Part shown: piece by piece, positions 1-8,934 of the stretch
Layout: the number at the start of each line of letters is the position of its first letter
How positions within the stretch are numbered: the first letter of the stretch is position 1
NCBI RefSeq assembly: GCF_000759345.1
Contig: NZ_JPZL01000004.1
Coordinates: 310,001-374,000, forward strand
DNA: 64,000 bases
Direction of reading: 5' to 3'
DNA from: Litchfieldella xinjiangensis
GTDB taxonomy: Bacteria > Pseudomonadota > Gammaproteobacteria > Pseudomonadales > Halomonadaceae
Made by a program: the position numbers and the translations under genes
The notes under the pieces: model-generated
The model's input: the letters and a program-made list of their open reading frames with translations, nothing else
Database searches by the model: none
What the model was told of the DNA's origin: nothing

Positions 1-111
1 AAGCCTCTTGTGTTCGCATTCGACTCGCCCGCTCTTGAACTTACCACCACGGACAGGAGCGGGACGGCCTCGCCAGTGGCAAACGTTTGTCTGAAACGAT
101 AACAAATATTA

Positions 112-140
112 TTTACACAACGTAACGAAACCTCTATAAC
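112..140 (+). promoter_or_regulatory. Sigma70-type promoter of the PilX-like gene
   Basis: TTTACA at 112-117 and TATAAC at 135-140 are separated by 17 bp and sit in an AT-rich stretch just before the first gene. The implied leader is about 24 nt. The -10 box also lies in a small inverted repeat (ACCTC/GAGGT), which could be an operator. This is a by-eye assignment; no start site is known. Confidence 0.5.
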
Positions 141-170
141 GAGGTAAACGCTTAGCCTAAAAGGCCTCCC

Positions 171-1973
171 ATGCGTCCCTGTGCCATTCCAACTCAGCCC
201 CCACGGCGCCAGGCCGGGGCAGCACTGATCGTTACCCTGGTGCTACTGGTCACGACCACCCTTCTTGCCCTGACCAGCTACCAGTCATCGCTTTTGAATG
301 AACGGATGGCGGGGAATTATCGTGCCTCCCTGATTGCACTGAACGAGGCTGAGGCAGGCGTTGCAGGGTTCTACCGCGCACTGCAGAACCCTGAGAATAC
401 AGATAATCCCCTTACCTATAAGAATAATCGTGGTTATGCAGCGCGCGAAAAACTGCTGGATGACCTAAAAAAAGGCAAGCTGAGCGGGACAGTAAGCTTA
501 GCTCCTATCAACAATGGGCCAGCTAAAATTTTCCCCCATCTTGAGCCGTTCGACCCTGACAGCGAGGCAATTTCACTGGAAGGAGATGCCTTCTGGCTGG
601 TCAGCGAGGGGCGATATGGGCCAGAGGGTAGTGAAGCGATCCGACGTATCAGAGCGCTATTTACTGTGCCACAGTCAACCTCGTATCCCTTCGGCGGCAT
701 CATTACCTGCGAAGGCGCCACATTGGGTGGCAGCGGCTTGATCGACAGCTACGATTCCCGCCTGGGTGCCTATGGGGCTAATCAGAACGCCGCGAGGAGC
801 AATGTCACAGTCGCTAGCCAAGTCATTCGGGACGATCCGACAGATGATAGCGTCATCAGCCTCAACGGTAACGCACCGATATATGGGAACATTAAAGCTC
901 CGGGCAACATAGTGACTCAAGGCTCGTCGGCTATTATCGGTAATATAGATGCGATGGGTCGTGTCGATATACGCGGGGGAAATTGGTGGAACTCCCAGAC
1001 GCAACAAAATGGCCGTGTCTTCGGCGATATACGCGCTATCGGAAGCGTAAACAGTAACGTAACACTTCATGGTAATGTCGACTCACAAGAACGAATCATG
1101 CTGGATTGGGGAGCGAAGATAACCGGTAACGCTACGGCTCCCTATATCGAGCTACCCAACCATGCCAATGCCAGCGACTTTGTCGAGGGGACGCGTCAAG
1201 CAACTAGCGGAACGACTCCTGATTTCAGCGACATCGAGCTCGTCACGTCCGCAGCGGAGTGTGCCACGCTTGATGTCGACGAGCGCGTGCAGACGTTAGG
1301 CGATGTTGTCTCTTCCTCCGGCACCCTGTCACTTAATGGAGGCGGGAGAGATGTAGTGCTCAATGCCAGCGGTCTTCATGATCCCAACGGCGGCCCGGAT
1401 GTTAGCGTAGCCAACCATACACTCGATGGCCGCGAGGTAAGTGTGGTTCGCTTCGACAGTTTCTCGATGGGTGGCAGCCCACGTTTCATCATTGGCGAGC
1501 CCAACCGACCCGTCGATATGGTCATGGTTGTGGATGGCAATACCGATATCGGCGGCGGCGGTAGTTTCACCATCAGCCCCGGCAGCACCTTGCAGATCGT
1601 GACAAGTGGACAATTCAATCTGGGCAGCGGTATCACCGTCGGCGACGGCAAGCCCAGCAAGGTGACCGATGAGGGTAGTGTTCCGATCCTCTCGGTGGTC
1701 TCAAACTATCGCGATGCCAATAGCAATGGCTATGGACACAGCGGGGTACGCATCGGGGGCGGCGCAGCCTTTTATGGCCAGGTTATCGCACCCTATGCGT
1801 TGGTCGATGTACATGGCAGTGGGGGAATGTATGGGGCTGTGAATGCCGGGAAGGTGGATATTTCGGGGGCAGGCGGGTTTCATTATGACGAGAGCTTTAA
1901 TGACATAACGATTCACAACCCGAGCAATAGAGCAGAATCATTTAATTTACTAACAATCAATGAGACTTATTGA
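171..1973 (+). CDS. PilX-like minor pilin / DUF7305 surface protein
   Basis: The 600-residue product starts with a PilX-type N-terminus: a short basic leader, a hydrophobic helix (GAALIVTLVLLVTTTLLAL, about residues 17-35) and then an alpha-helical NEAEAG segment, as in type IV minor pilins. The middle (about 180-340) is full of short bactofilin-like beta repeats of the NGNAPIYGNIKAPGNI type. The C-terminal part (about 440-585) has the glycine-rich pattern of DUF7305, including FYGQVIAPYA and GGMYGAVNAG. It probably acts at the cell surface with the type IV pilus encoded next door. It has its own promoter and no PilV, PilW or PilY1 partner in view. Base composition is visibly lower in GC than the pil genes. 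The start is the first ATG, with AAGG about 8 nt upstream. Confidence 0.7.
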   Translation: MRPCAIPTQPPRRQAGAALIVTLVLLVTTTLLALTSYQSSLLNERMAGNYRASLIALNEAEAGVAGFYRALQNPENTDNPLTYKNNRGYAAREKLLDDLKKGKLSGTVSLAPINNGPAKIFPHLEPFDPDSEAISLEGDAFWLVSEGRYGPEGSEAIRRIRALFTVPQSTSYPFGGIITCEGATLGGSGLIDSYDSRLGAYGANQNAARSNVTVASQVIRDDPTDDSVISLNGNAPIYGNIKAPGNIVTQGSSAIIGNIDAMGRVDIRGGNWWNSQTQQNGRVFGDIRAIGSVNSNVTLHGNVDSQERIMLDWGAKITGNATAPYIELPNHANASDFVEGTRQATSGTTPDFSDIELVTSAAECATLDVDERVQTLGDVVSSSGTLSLNGGGRDVVLNASGLHDPNGGPDVSVANHTLDGREVSVVRFDSFSMGGSPRFIIGEPNRPVDMVMVVDGNTDIGGGGSFTISPGSTLQIVTSGQFNLGSGITVGDGKPSKVTDEGSVPILSVVSNYRDANSNGYGHSGVRIGGGAAFYGQVIAPYALVDVHGSGGMYGAVNAGKVDISGAGGFHYDESFNDITIHNPSNRAESFNLLTINETY

Positions 1974-2183
1974 TTTAGAACCAACCAGCAAGCTCACAAT
2001 ATATAATAAGCTTTACCCACCATTCATATTATCATTATAACATTCAATCCAATTAAAGCCATCAGAACTCAAGTTAGACTAAAAACCACGGAAAATAATA
2101 CAATCAAGAATAAGCTAATTAAATATTACGCCGAAATAACTGCTACGTTCTTGTTATAAGGACCACCCAAAGCTGTGAGCAAT
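1974..2183. other. AT-rich intergenic spacer
   Basis: About 210 bp, markedly AT-rich for this genome, between the convergent PilX-like and pilin genes. I see no coding potential and no clear terminator for the plus-strand gene. The composition suggests that the PilX-like gene and its flank are more recently acquired than the surroundings. Confidence 0.5.
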
Positions 2184-2211
2184 AAAATCAAGGGCGCCGT
2201 GGCGCCCTTGA
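2184..2211 (-). terminator. Rho-independent terminator of the pilin gene
   Basis: Perfect 11-bp arms TCAAGGGCGCC (2188-2198) and GGCGCCCTTGA (2201-2211). On the minus strand they are followed by TTTT (2184-2187). It lies just past the pilin stop codon. Confidence 0.85.
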
Positions 2212-2218
2212 CTCAATT

Positions 2219-2611
2219 TCACCCCGCGAGCTCTCTAACAACAGCCCTTTGAACCACTGTGCTTCTCGCTGGGGTCCCTTGGATTACCCTATTACCATCG
2301 GAGTCTGCAAAGGAAATAGCTGTGGCCCCCGCCCCCTCACCGGCCACACATGCCTCAGGCTCGATAGCTGCTATAGCTGCAGTTTCCGCAGCTGCTGTAT
2401 CTGAATTTACTAATTCAGCGAAATATGCAGTCCTTACCGAGTTAACTTCTGCTAAACATGCGTTTTCCGACGCAGTAACCAAATAATTCTGATACTGCGG
2501 AATCGCAATCGCCGCCAAAATGCCGATGATCGCCACCACGATCAGCAGCTCGATCAGCGTAAAGCCGCCCTGACCGCCTTGAGTCCCCTGCATACCTTTC
2601 ATTCTTTTCAT
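2219..2611 (-). CDS. pilA: Type IV major pilin (PilA-like)
   Basis: A 130-residue prepilin. After a glycine/glutamine-rich leader the cleavage motif [15 protein letters not shown] is exact, with Phe+1 and Glu+5. The hydrophobic alpha1 helix continues to QYQNYL. Two later cysteines (ENAC and EAC) may form a disulfide. The mature protein is about 114 residues, short for a major pilin. PilD (6203-7069) is the expected peptidase/methylase, and PilB and PilC the assembly machine. The first ATG has AGGGG 8 nt upstream, giving an unusually long 16-residue leader; the ATG three codons later would give 13. The monocistronic layout with its own terminator suggests high expression. Confidence 0.9.
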   Translation of the reverse strand: MKRMKGMQGTQGGQGGFTLIELLIVVAIIGILAAIAIPQYQNYLVTASENACLAEVNSVRTAYFAELVNSDTAAAETAAIAAIEPEACVAGEGAGATAISFADSDGNRVIQGTPARSTVVQRAVVRELAG

Positions 2612-3082
2612 CTCTCGTTCCCCTGGGCCAGCGCCCTGTCGTACTGTTCACCAGCGTTTCGATTCGCGGTCGTTTCGGCCGGCGGGTAGGGTTACGACCT
2701 GCTACCCTCGGCTTACGCCCAGATTACTTACCGTTGCGGTCCCAGCCTAACCGAACCATGCGTTAACGAATGAGGCGAGGTCATTCTCAAAACGCCTCCA
2801 TTTCAACGGTTCGGCCTGACGCCCTCTGCGTAAACCATGCAAAGGCGCGCCCTCACGAGACGTAACATAACACAGCACAACATAAAGACACACAACAAGC
2901 CTCATACCGATACATTACTTGGTTGAGGTTGCGCTGGAGTGCTCAAACCTGCGAAATGGCGTTGAAATCATCACAAGCCCCATGATTCGCTGCACTATTG
3001 AGGTCATCACATAGCCGCTAGAATACGAAGGATAACGCGCCGTCTGCCCAACGAAGCGACGGCCATACCAGGGAACTTGCTA
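2612..3082. other. Pilin-pilB divergent intergenic region
   Basis: 471 bp without a credible gene between the divergent pilin and pilB. It holds a candidate sigma54 element for the pilin (2838-2853). There is also a weak sigma70-like pair for pilB, TTGAGG at 2998-3003 and TAGAAT at 3019-3024, but the 15-bp spacer is short. Nothing else stands out. Confidence 0.5.
2838..2853 (-). promoter_or_regulatory. Candidate sigma54 (-24/-12) promoter of the pilin gene
   Basis: The minus strand reads AGGGCGCGCCTTTGCA, with GG and GC separated by exactly 10 nt and TTTGCA at the -12 end. This partly fits the sigma54 consensus TGGCACG-N4-TTGCA. PilR/sigma54 control of pilA is known in Pseudomonas. The implied leader of about 215 nt is long and the -24 half is imperfect, so this is only a candidate. 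Confidence 0.3.
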
Positions 3083-4876
3083 ATGCACGACCCCACATCA
3101 CCGCCGGTGACGGGTCCACACGATCATGAAGCAGCGGGCGAGAATTCATCGCTGGTCCGAGCAGCCAGCCGCAACGGCCTGCACGGTCTCGCACGCCGCC
3201 TGGTGGACGAAGGCCTGCTTTCCGAGGCGGCAGCCCACCGTGCCGAGCTCGAGGCACGCGAGGAAGATGTCTCGTTGATGCAGCATGTCGTTGCCAGCGG
3301 CCAGGTGACGGCGCGCGATGCCGCGTTCACTGCCGCGTGGGAATACGGCCTGCCGCTGATCGATCTCGATGCAGTGAAGCTAACCAGCCTGCCGGCAGCC
3401 TCGGAGCTGCCTGAGAAGCTGTTGCGTAAGCTCTCGGCCATGCCGCTCTACCGGGATGCGAACCATCTCACCGTGGCCATTCCCTACCCCACCAGCCTGG
3501 CCCAGCTCGACGAATTGCAGTTTGCCACGGGGTTGAGCGTGGAAGGTGTGCTGGCCTCGGTCGACCAGCTCGGCCCGGCGCTCGAGAACTATCTGAACCA
3601 CGCCGACAGCAGCGCCATGCTCGGTGGGCTGGAAGGCGCCGAAGGCGAACTCGACCACCTCGATTTCGACGAGTACGATCCCGAGGACGATACCGCCATC
3701 ACTGCCGGCAGTGACGACGCCCCGGTGGTGCGCTACGTCAACAAGATCCTGCTCGACGCGATACGCCGCGGGGCTTCGGATATCCACTTCGAACCCTACG
3801 AAACCAGCTTCCGGATACGTTTTCGCATCGATGGCATGCTGCTCGAGGCCGCACGGCCGCCATTTGGCATGCGCACACGCATTGCCGCCCGCCTCAAGGT
3901 GATGGCGCGCCTGGATATCTCCGAGCGGCGTTTGCCTCAGGACGGCGCGATCAAGCTGCGTCTGTCGCGTCAGCGCTCGATCGATTTTCGTGTGAATTCC
4001 CTACCGACGGTGTATGGCGAAAAGATCGTGCTGCGCATACTCGACCCCGCTTCGGCGCGGCTGGGTATCGATGCGCTGGGCTTCTCCCCCCGCCAGAAGG
4101 CAATGTACGAGAAAGTGCTCGCGCAGCCCCAAGGCATGATCCTGGTGACCGGCCCCACCGGTAGCGGCAAGACGGTCACGCTCTATACCGGCATCAATAT
4201 TCTCAACACTGCCGAACGCAACATCTCCACGGCCGAGGATCCGGTCGAGCTCAAGGTCCCCGGGGTGAACCAGGTCAACGTCCAGCCCAAGATCGGCCTG
4301 GACTTCGCCAGCGCGCTGCGTGCCTTCCTGCGCCAGGATCCCGATGTGGTCATGGTCGGCGAGATACGTGACCTTGAAACGGCGGAGATTTCGGTCAAGG
4401 CCTCCCAGACCGGCCACCTGGTGCTGTCGACCGTACATACCAACTCGGCAGCCGAAACCCTGACCCGCCTGCAGAACATGGGCGTGGCGGCATTCAATAT
4501 CGCCAGCTCGGTGTCGTTAATCATTGCCCAACGTCTGGCACGCAAATTATGTACACATTGCCGCCAACCTGCCGATATACCCAGGGAGGCCCTGCTCGAA
4601 GAGGGTTTCGCCGAAGAAGACATCGGTCAGGCCACGATCTTTCAACCGGTGGGCTGCCGACAGTGCACGCTGGGCTACAAGGGCCGCGTAGGCATCTACG
4701 AGGTAGTGCCGATCAGCAACGCCATGAGCCAATTGATCATGCGCCAGGGCAATGCCCTGGAACTCGACGCCCAGGCACGTCAGGAAGGACATCCCGATCT
4801 TCGCCGCAGCGGGCTCGAGAAGGTCATGCAAGGGGTGACCAGCCTCGAAGAGATCAATCGAATTACCAAGGACTGA
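3083..4876 (+). CDS. pilB: Type IV pilus extension ATPase PilB
   Basis: A 597-residue GspE/PilB secretion ATPase that powers pilus extension at the cytoplasmic face. The N-terminal MshEN-type domain is followed by the ATPase core: Walker A GPTGSGKT at about 357-364, Walker B region DVVMVGEIRD at about 421-430, and a four-cysteine zinc site formed by CTHC near 489 and CRQC near 526. ATG 3083 is preferred over TTG 3077 because AGGGA (3070-3074) lies 8 nt before the ATG but only 2 nt before the TTG. It is followed by pilC and pilD in the usual order. Confidence 0.95.
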   Translation: MHDPTSPPVTGPHDHEAAGENSSLVRAASRNGLHGLARRLVDEGLLSEAAAHRAELEAREEDVSLMQHVVASGQVTARDAAFTAAWEYGLPLIDLDAVKLTSLPAASELPEKLLRKLSAMPLYRDANHLTVAIPYPTSLAQLDELQFATGLSVEGVLASVDQLGPALENYLNHADSSAMLGGLEGAEGELDHLDFDEYDPEDDTAITAGSDDAPVVRYVNKILLDAIRRGASDIHFEPYETSFRIRFRIDGMLLEAARPPFGMRTRIAARLKVMARLDISERRLPQDGAIKLRLSRQRSIDFRVNSLPTVYGEKIVLRILDPASARLGIDALGFSPRQKAMYEKVLAQPQGMILVTGPTGSGKTVTLYTGINILNTAERNISTAEDPVELKVPGVNQVNVQPKIGLDFASALRAFLRQDPDVVMVGEIRDLETAEISVKASQTGHLVLSTVHTNSAAETLTRLQNMGVAAFNIASSVSLIIAQRLARKLCTHCRQPADIPREALLEEGFAEEDIGQATIFQPVGCRQCTLGYKGRVGIYEVVPISNAMSQLIMRQGNALELDAQARQEGHPDLRRSGLEKVMQGVTSLEEINRITKD

Positions 4877-4967
4877 TGCTTCATCAGCCTTTACGCAGTC
4901 GTGCCGAAGCGTGGCGTTCAGACCCGCCGGCCCGTGAGATGACGTCGAAACGACGCAGGGAACCACT

Positions 4968-6200
4968 ATGGCGACACAACAGATGAGAGCGCCACAACGC
5001 ATCAAGCTGTATCGCTGGCGTTGGAGCGGCAAGGGCCCCAACGGCCGTCGCGTGAGCGGCGAGATCGTGGCCGGCCACAAGGACGAGGTCGAACGCGAGC
5101 TCTCGGGCCAGAACATCATGGTCAAGACGATTCGTCGTCGCAGCAGCCTGTTTGGCGGTGTCGGCAAGATCAAGCCCCGCGACATCATGCTGTTTGCCCG
5201 GCAGATGGCGACGATGATCCGTGCCGGTGTGCCGGTATTGCAGGCCTTTGACGTGGTGGCCGAAAGCCTCAAGAAACCGGCGATGCGCTCATTGGTCCAG
5301 GAATTGATGAACGATGTCTCGGCCGGGTCGAGCTTTTCCGATGCGCTGCGCAAGCACCCGCAACACTTCGACCGGCTGTTTGCCAACATGGTCGAAGCGG
5401 GCGAACAATCGGGGTCGCTGGATCGCATGCTGGAGCGGGTCGCCAGCTACAAGGAGAAGATCGAGTCGCTCAAGGGCCGGGTCAAGAAGGCGCTCTATTA
5501 TCCGGCTGCCGTCATCTCCGTTGGGGTAGGCGTTACCGCCCTGCTGCTAATCAAGGTCGTACCGCAGTTCGAGAGCCTATTCCGGGGCTTCGGCGCCGAA
5601 CTGCCGGTCATGACCCAGATGACCATCACCCTGTCGGAGTTCGCGCAACGGTATTGGCTATGGGGCATCGGCCTGCTCATCGCCTCGATATTTCTTCTGC
5701 GCCAGGGTATGAAGCGCTCGGAGGCGTTTGCCTACCGCATGCACGCGCTCTCGCTGAAGATACCGGTGATCGGCGATATTCTCGACAAATCGTCAGTGGC
5801 TCGCTATTCGCGTACGCTGGCCACCACCTTCGGGGCGGGTGTGCCACTGGTGGAGTCGCTGGATACCGCTGCGGGAGCTGCCGGCAACCAGGTCTACGAA
5901 CGGGCCATCCGCCAGATTCGCGAGGATGTCTCCACCGGCCAGCAGTTGCACTTCGCCATGCGCCTGAGCGAGCGCTTCCCGGCGCTGGCGGTACAGATGG
6001 TGGGTATCGGGGAGGAGTCCGGTGCACTGGACGCCATGCTCAACCGCGTGGCGGACTATTACGAGGAGGAAGTCGATAACAAGGTCGATGCCCTCACCTC
6101 ATTGCTCGAACCGTTCATCATCGTGGTGCTTGGCGTACTCGTGGGTGGTCTGGTGGTGTCGATGTATCTGCCCATCTTCGAACTCGGCACGGTGCTGTAG
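4968..6200 (+). CDS. pilC: Type IV pilus inner-membrane platform protein PilC
   Basis: 410 residues with the two repeated GspF-type domains, each preceding a membrane segment: FARQMATMIRAGVPVLQAFD near 65, and YSRTLATTFGAGVPLVESLD near 280. The three transmembrane stretches are VISVGVGVTALLLIKVV, WLWGIGLLIASIFLL and the C-terminal FIIVVLGVLVGGLVVSMYLP. It is the inner-membrane platform between PilB and the growing pilus. AGGGA precedes the ATG. The 91-bp gap after pilB is longer than the 2-bp gap to pilD. Confidence 0.95.
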   Translation: MATQQMRAPQRIKLYRWRWSGKGPNGRRVSGEIVAGHKDEVERELSGQNIMVKTIRRRSSLFGGVGKIKPRDIMLFARQMATMIRAGVPVLQAFDVVAESLKKPAMRSLVQELMNDVSAGSSFSDALRKHPQHFDRLFANMVEAGEQSGSLDRMLERVASYKEKIESLKGRVKKALYYPAAVISVGVGVTALLLIKVVPQFESLFRGFGAELPVMTQMTITLSEFAQRYWLWGIGLLIASIFLLRQGMKRSEAFAYRMHALSLKIPVIGDILDKSSVARYSRTLATTFGAGVPLVESLDTAAGAAGNQVYERAIRQIREDVSTGQQLHFAMRLSERFPALAVQMVGIGEESGALDAMLNRVADYYEEEVDNKVDALTSLLEPFIIVVLGVLVGGLVVSMYLPIFELGTVL

Positions 6201-6202
6201 GT

Positions 6203-7069
6203 ATGGGTCATGAAATCGCTACGCTCGACCTGCCTCCCGCCCTCCTTTGGCCACTAGTCGTCGTGCTGGGTCTGTGCCTGGGCAGCTTCCTGAACGTGGT
6301 CATCACCCGCGTGCCGGTCATGCTCATGCAAGGCTGGCGTGCCGAGGCCCGCGAGGCGCTGGAGCTCGAGACGGAAGATACGCCACGCTTCAACCTGCTC
6401 ACGCCGGCGTCTCAGTGCCCTGCCTGTGGCAATCCCATCGCCTGGCACGACAACGTACCGGTGATCGGATACCTCAAGCGCCGCGGGCGCTGCGCTCAGT
6501 GTGGTACTCGCATCAGTCCACAGTACCCGCTGGTAGAAGTCGCCGGCGCGGCGCTGACAGTCGCGGTGGTCGCCATCCATGGGCCAAACCTGGCCTCGCT
6601 ATTCCTTATAGGCGCCTGCCTGACGCTTCTCGCCCTGGCCGTCATCGATTTTCGCACCCAGTTGCTGCCGGACATGATGACCCTGCCGCTGCTGTGGGCC
6701 GGGCTGCTGTATCAGCTTCTGTTCCAGCCGCTGATGTTACACAGTGCCGTGATCGGTGCGATGGCAGGCTATCTTGTCCTGTGGTCGTTTTATTGGCTGT
6801 TCAAGCTGGTCACCGGTAAGGAAGGCATGGGTTACGGCGATTTCAAGCTGCTCGCCGCGCTGGGTGCCTGGCTGGGCTGGCAGCAGTTACCGCTGCTACT
6901 GTTGCTTTCTGCTGGTGTCGGGGCGCTGGTGGGCATCGCCATTCAACTGGCCCTTCCTCGTCTACGTGGCGCACCCATGCCTTTCGGACCCTACCTGGCC
7001 ATGGCAGGTTGGATCGCACTGTTGGCCGGCGCGCCCCTTATCGCCTGGTATCAGGGCTTGCTAATCTAG
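6203..7069 (+). CDS. pilD: Prepilin peptidase / N-methyltransferase PilD
   Basis: 288 residues. It cleaves and N-methylates prepilins such as the one at 2219-2611. The cytoplasmic zinc loop is intact (CPAC...CAQC, residues about 72-100). Both catalytic aspartates of the GXGD-type peptidase are visible, in VIDFRTQLLPD and in GYGDFKLLAALGA. There are about eight membrane segments, as expected. The gene starts 2 bp after the pilC stop, so translation is probably coupled. Confidence 0.95.
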   Translation: MGHEIATLDLPPALLWPLVVVLGLCLGSFLNVVITRVPVMLMQGWRAEAREALELETEDTPRFNLLTPASQCPACGNPIAWHDNVPVIGYLKRRGRCAQCGTRISPQYPLVEVAGAALTVAVVAIHGPNLASLFLIGACLTLLALAVIDFRTQLLPDMMTLPLLWAGLLYQLLFQPLMLHSAVIGAMAGYLVLWSFYWLFKLVTGKEGMGYGDFKLLAALGAWLGWQQLPLLLLLSAGVGALVGIAIQLALPRLRGAPMPFGPYLAMAGWIALLAGAPLIAWYQGLLI

Positions 7070-7102
7070 CCCCTGACTGAACCCTGACGAAAGGACACAC
7101 AC

Positions 7103-7717
7103 GTGAAGAAGCTGACCATCGGCGTCACAGGGGGCATCGCCTCGGGAAAATCGACCGTTGCCCGCGCTTTCGAGGCGCACGGCATCCCCTGGGTGGATGC
7201 CGATGATGTGGCCCGCGAGATCGTCGCCCCCGGCGAGCCGGCCCTGGACGAGATCGTTGCGCGCCATGGCCAGGCCATGCTGGATGCCGAGGGCCAGCTC
7301 AATCGACGCGCCCTGCGCGAGCTCGTGTTTCGCGAGGCCGACGAGCGCGCCTGGCTGGAGTCGGTCATGCATCCGCGCATTCGTCAGCGCATCCTGGCGT
7401 ATCTCGAACGGATGCGCGAGTCACAGGCGCCCTATCATCTGCTGGTCTCGCCCTTGTTGTTCGAGTCCGGTCAATTTCGCCTCGTCGACCGCACTCTGGT
7501 CATCGATATTCCCGAATCGGTGCAGATCACCCGCACCGCAGCCCGTGACGATGTCAATGAAGCCCAGGCCCAGGCCATCGTCGATGCCCAGATGCCACGC
7601 CATGAGCGTCTAGCCTGCGCCGATGATGTCATCGACAACAGTGGCGAGGCTAAATCGCTTGCCGAGCAGGTCGCCACATTGGACCGGAAATATCGGGCGT
7701 TGTGTGCATCGTCGTAA
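7103..7717 (+). CDS. coaE: Dephospho-CoA kinase
   Basis: 204 residues. It phosphorylates the ribose 3'-hydroxyl of dephospho-CoA, the last step of CoA synthesis. The P-loop GGIASGKST lies at residues 10-18, and the DADDVAREIV and MHPRIR motifs of the family follow. The start is GTG with GAAAGGA upstream. It sits 33 bp after pilD, an arrangement (pilBCD-coaE-yacG) conserved in pseudomonads and relatives. Confidence 0.95.
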   Translation: MKKLTIGVTGGIASGKSTVARAFEAHGIPWVDADDVAREIVAPGEPALDEIVARHGQAMLDAEGQLNRRALRELVFREADERAWLESVMHPRIRQRILAYLERMRESQAPYHLLVSPLLFESGQFRLVDRTLVIDIPESVQITRTAARDDVNEAQAQAIVDAQMPRHERLACADDVIDNSGEAKSLAEQVATLDRKYRALCASS

Positions 7718-7758
7718 TTGGGCATCCTTGTCCCACATGCCCCGACCCGCCGAATGCC

Positions 7759-7995
7759 ATGAGCCAACACCACGCTACACGACCGCTTGAAGTCTCCTGC
7801 CCCCAGTGCCACACCAAGGTACTCTGGGTCGAGGACAATCTGTATCGCCCGTTCTGTTCCAAGCGCTGCAAGCTGCTTGATCTGGGCGCCTGGGCCGATG
7901 AATCGCACCGCATTGCGGGCGAGCCGGCCATGGACGAAACCGAAATCGACGAGATGATTCTGCGTGCCGAACGTGGACAGCGCGACGACGGCTAA
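7759..7995 (+). CDS. yacG: DNA gyrase inhibitor YacG
   Basis: A 78-residue zinc protein with CPQC and FCSKRCK, the four-cysteine signature of YacG, and an acidic C-terminal tail (DETEIDEMI). YacG binds GyrB and inhibits gyrase in E. coli. An upstream in-frame GTG inside coaE would add 19 residues that the family lacks, so the ATG giving MSQHHATRPLEVSCP is preferred, although its ribosome-binding site is weak. Confidence 0.9.
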   Translation: MSQHHATRPLEVSCPQCHTKVLWVEDNLYRPFCSKRCKLLDLGAWADESHRIAGEPAMDETEIDEMILRAERGQRDDG

Positions 7996-8002
7996 CCCGG
8001 CC

Positions 8003-8866
8003 ATGAAGCCTACCTACCGGCTTCTGGCGGAGCTTGAATTGGCCTTCGACAGGACAATCGAAAGCATCGAGGCGCTTGCGGTGCACTACCGGCAATCGCC
8101 TGGGGCCGCCTGGGCGCTGCACAGTCCAACGCCGGACGCCGACTGGCTGCGTAGCGCCCTCCTGGATTTCTGGTATCAGGACGGCCAGGATGGCCGCGTG
8201 ACCCGCAGCTACGTGGGGCTTATCGCCGCCGATGCCTCCCTGCTGGAGCATGTCGCCGCCGTCAATTCCGCAAAGGCACACTTTGCCGAGATTCTGGCCA
8301 GTATTCGTGAGGAAGCCGCCGGTCTGATCCCCGAACTCAAGGCCGTATTGCCCTTCCGCCACCCTGCCCTGCATACGCATCTACGCGGCCAGGGCCTGGC
8401 ACGGCTGCATCTCAAGCAATGCTGGCGGGCGATCCCGGTGGCCGATGCCCCGCTATCGAGGGTGAGGCTCTCCTGGTACTCCAGCGGCCGCTCGATCAAG
8501 AAACTGACGGTACGCGAAGCCGAGCAAAAGCTGCTCGCGCTGGATCACGACGCACCACATATCCGTATCCAACTGCAGCGATTGGCAGGTATTCCCGACG
8601 GCGAGCCGTTGGCACAAGTGCAGAAACAAGCCCCGCTGATGCGCGCCAATCTGTTCTTCGCCGAACCGTTGGCGGATGGCCGGGAGCGCCGCGCCATGAA
8701 TGTAGCGCTGCCGCTGTTCATCCCCAGCAGTGACGGCAAGCTGCCTGACTACAATATGCCGCCCCCCTTCCCTAGCGAAAAACGCACCCGCGCCAAGCGA
8801 AGTGATGAACGTCTGGAAGAAGAGGTGTTCTTGCCGAGCCTGAGAGCGTTTCGGTATCGGGGATGA
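8003..8866 (+). CDS. tus: Replication terminus site-binding protein (Tus family)
   Basis: A 287-residue protein that aligns by eye along the whole length of E. coli Tus. Its N-terminus MKPTYRLLAELELAF matches MARYDLVDRLNTTF. LSRVRLSWYSSGRSIKKL (151-168) matches ATLRFGWANKHIIKNL, and the final FLPSLRAFRYRG matches the IIPRLHLYVAD end. The lock-pocket pattern HTHLRG (124-129) lines up with E. coli H144...G149. Tus binds Ter sites and stops replisomes with one polarity. The start at ATG 8003 is chosen from that N-terminal match; it lies 7 bp after the yacG stop. I found no convincing Ter site in the window, so DNA specificity is unknown. Confidence 0.85.
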   Translation: MKPTYRLLAELELAFDRTIESIEALAVHYRQSPGAAWALHSPTPDADWLRSALLDFWYQDGQDGRVTRSYVGLIAADASLLEHVAAVNSAKAHFAEILASIREEAAGLIPELKAVLPFRHPALHTHLRGQGLARLHLKQCWRAIPVADAPLSRVRLSWYSSGRSIKKLTVREAEQKLLALDHDAPHIRIQLQRLAGIPDGEPLAQVQKQAPLMRANLFFAEPLADGRERRAMNVALPLFIPSSDGKLPDYNMPPPFPSEKRTRAKRSDERLEEEVFLPSLRAFRYRG

Positions 8867-8883
8867 GCTAGAGCGGCGGGGTT

Positions 8884-8921
8884 AACATAATCGCGCAGCT
8901 ATTTTGCTGCGCGATTATGTT
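8884..8921. terminator. Strong bidirectional hairpin terminator between tus and sthA
   Basis: Perfect 16-bp arms AACATAATCGCGCAGC (8884-8899) and its complement (8906-8921) around the loop TATTTT, between convergent genes. The base of the stem is AT-rich, but there is no long T-run on either side. Confidence 0.75.
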
Positions 8922-8934
8922 TATTGTGATGAAC

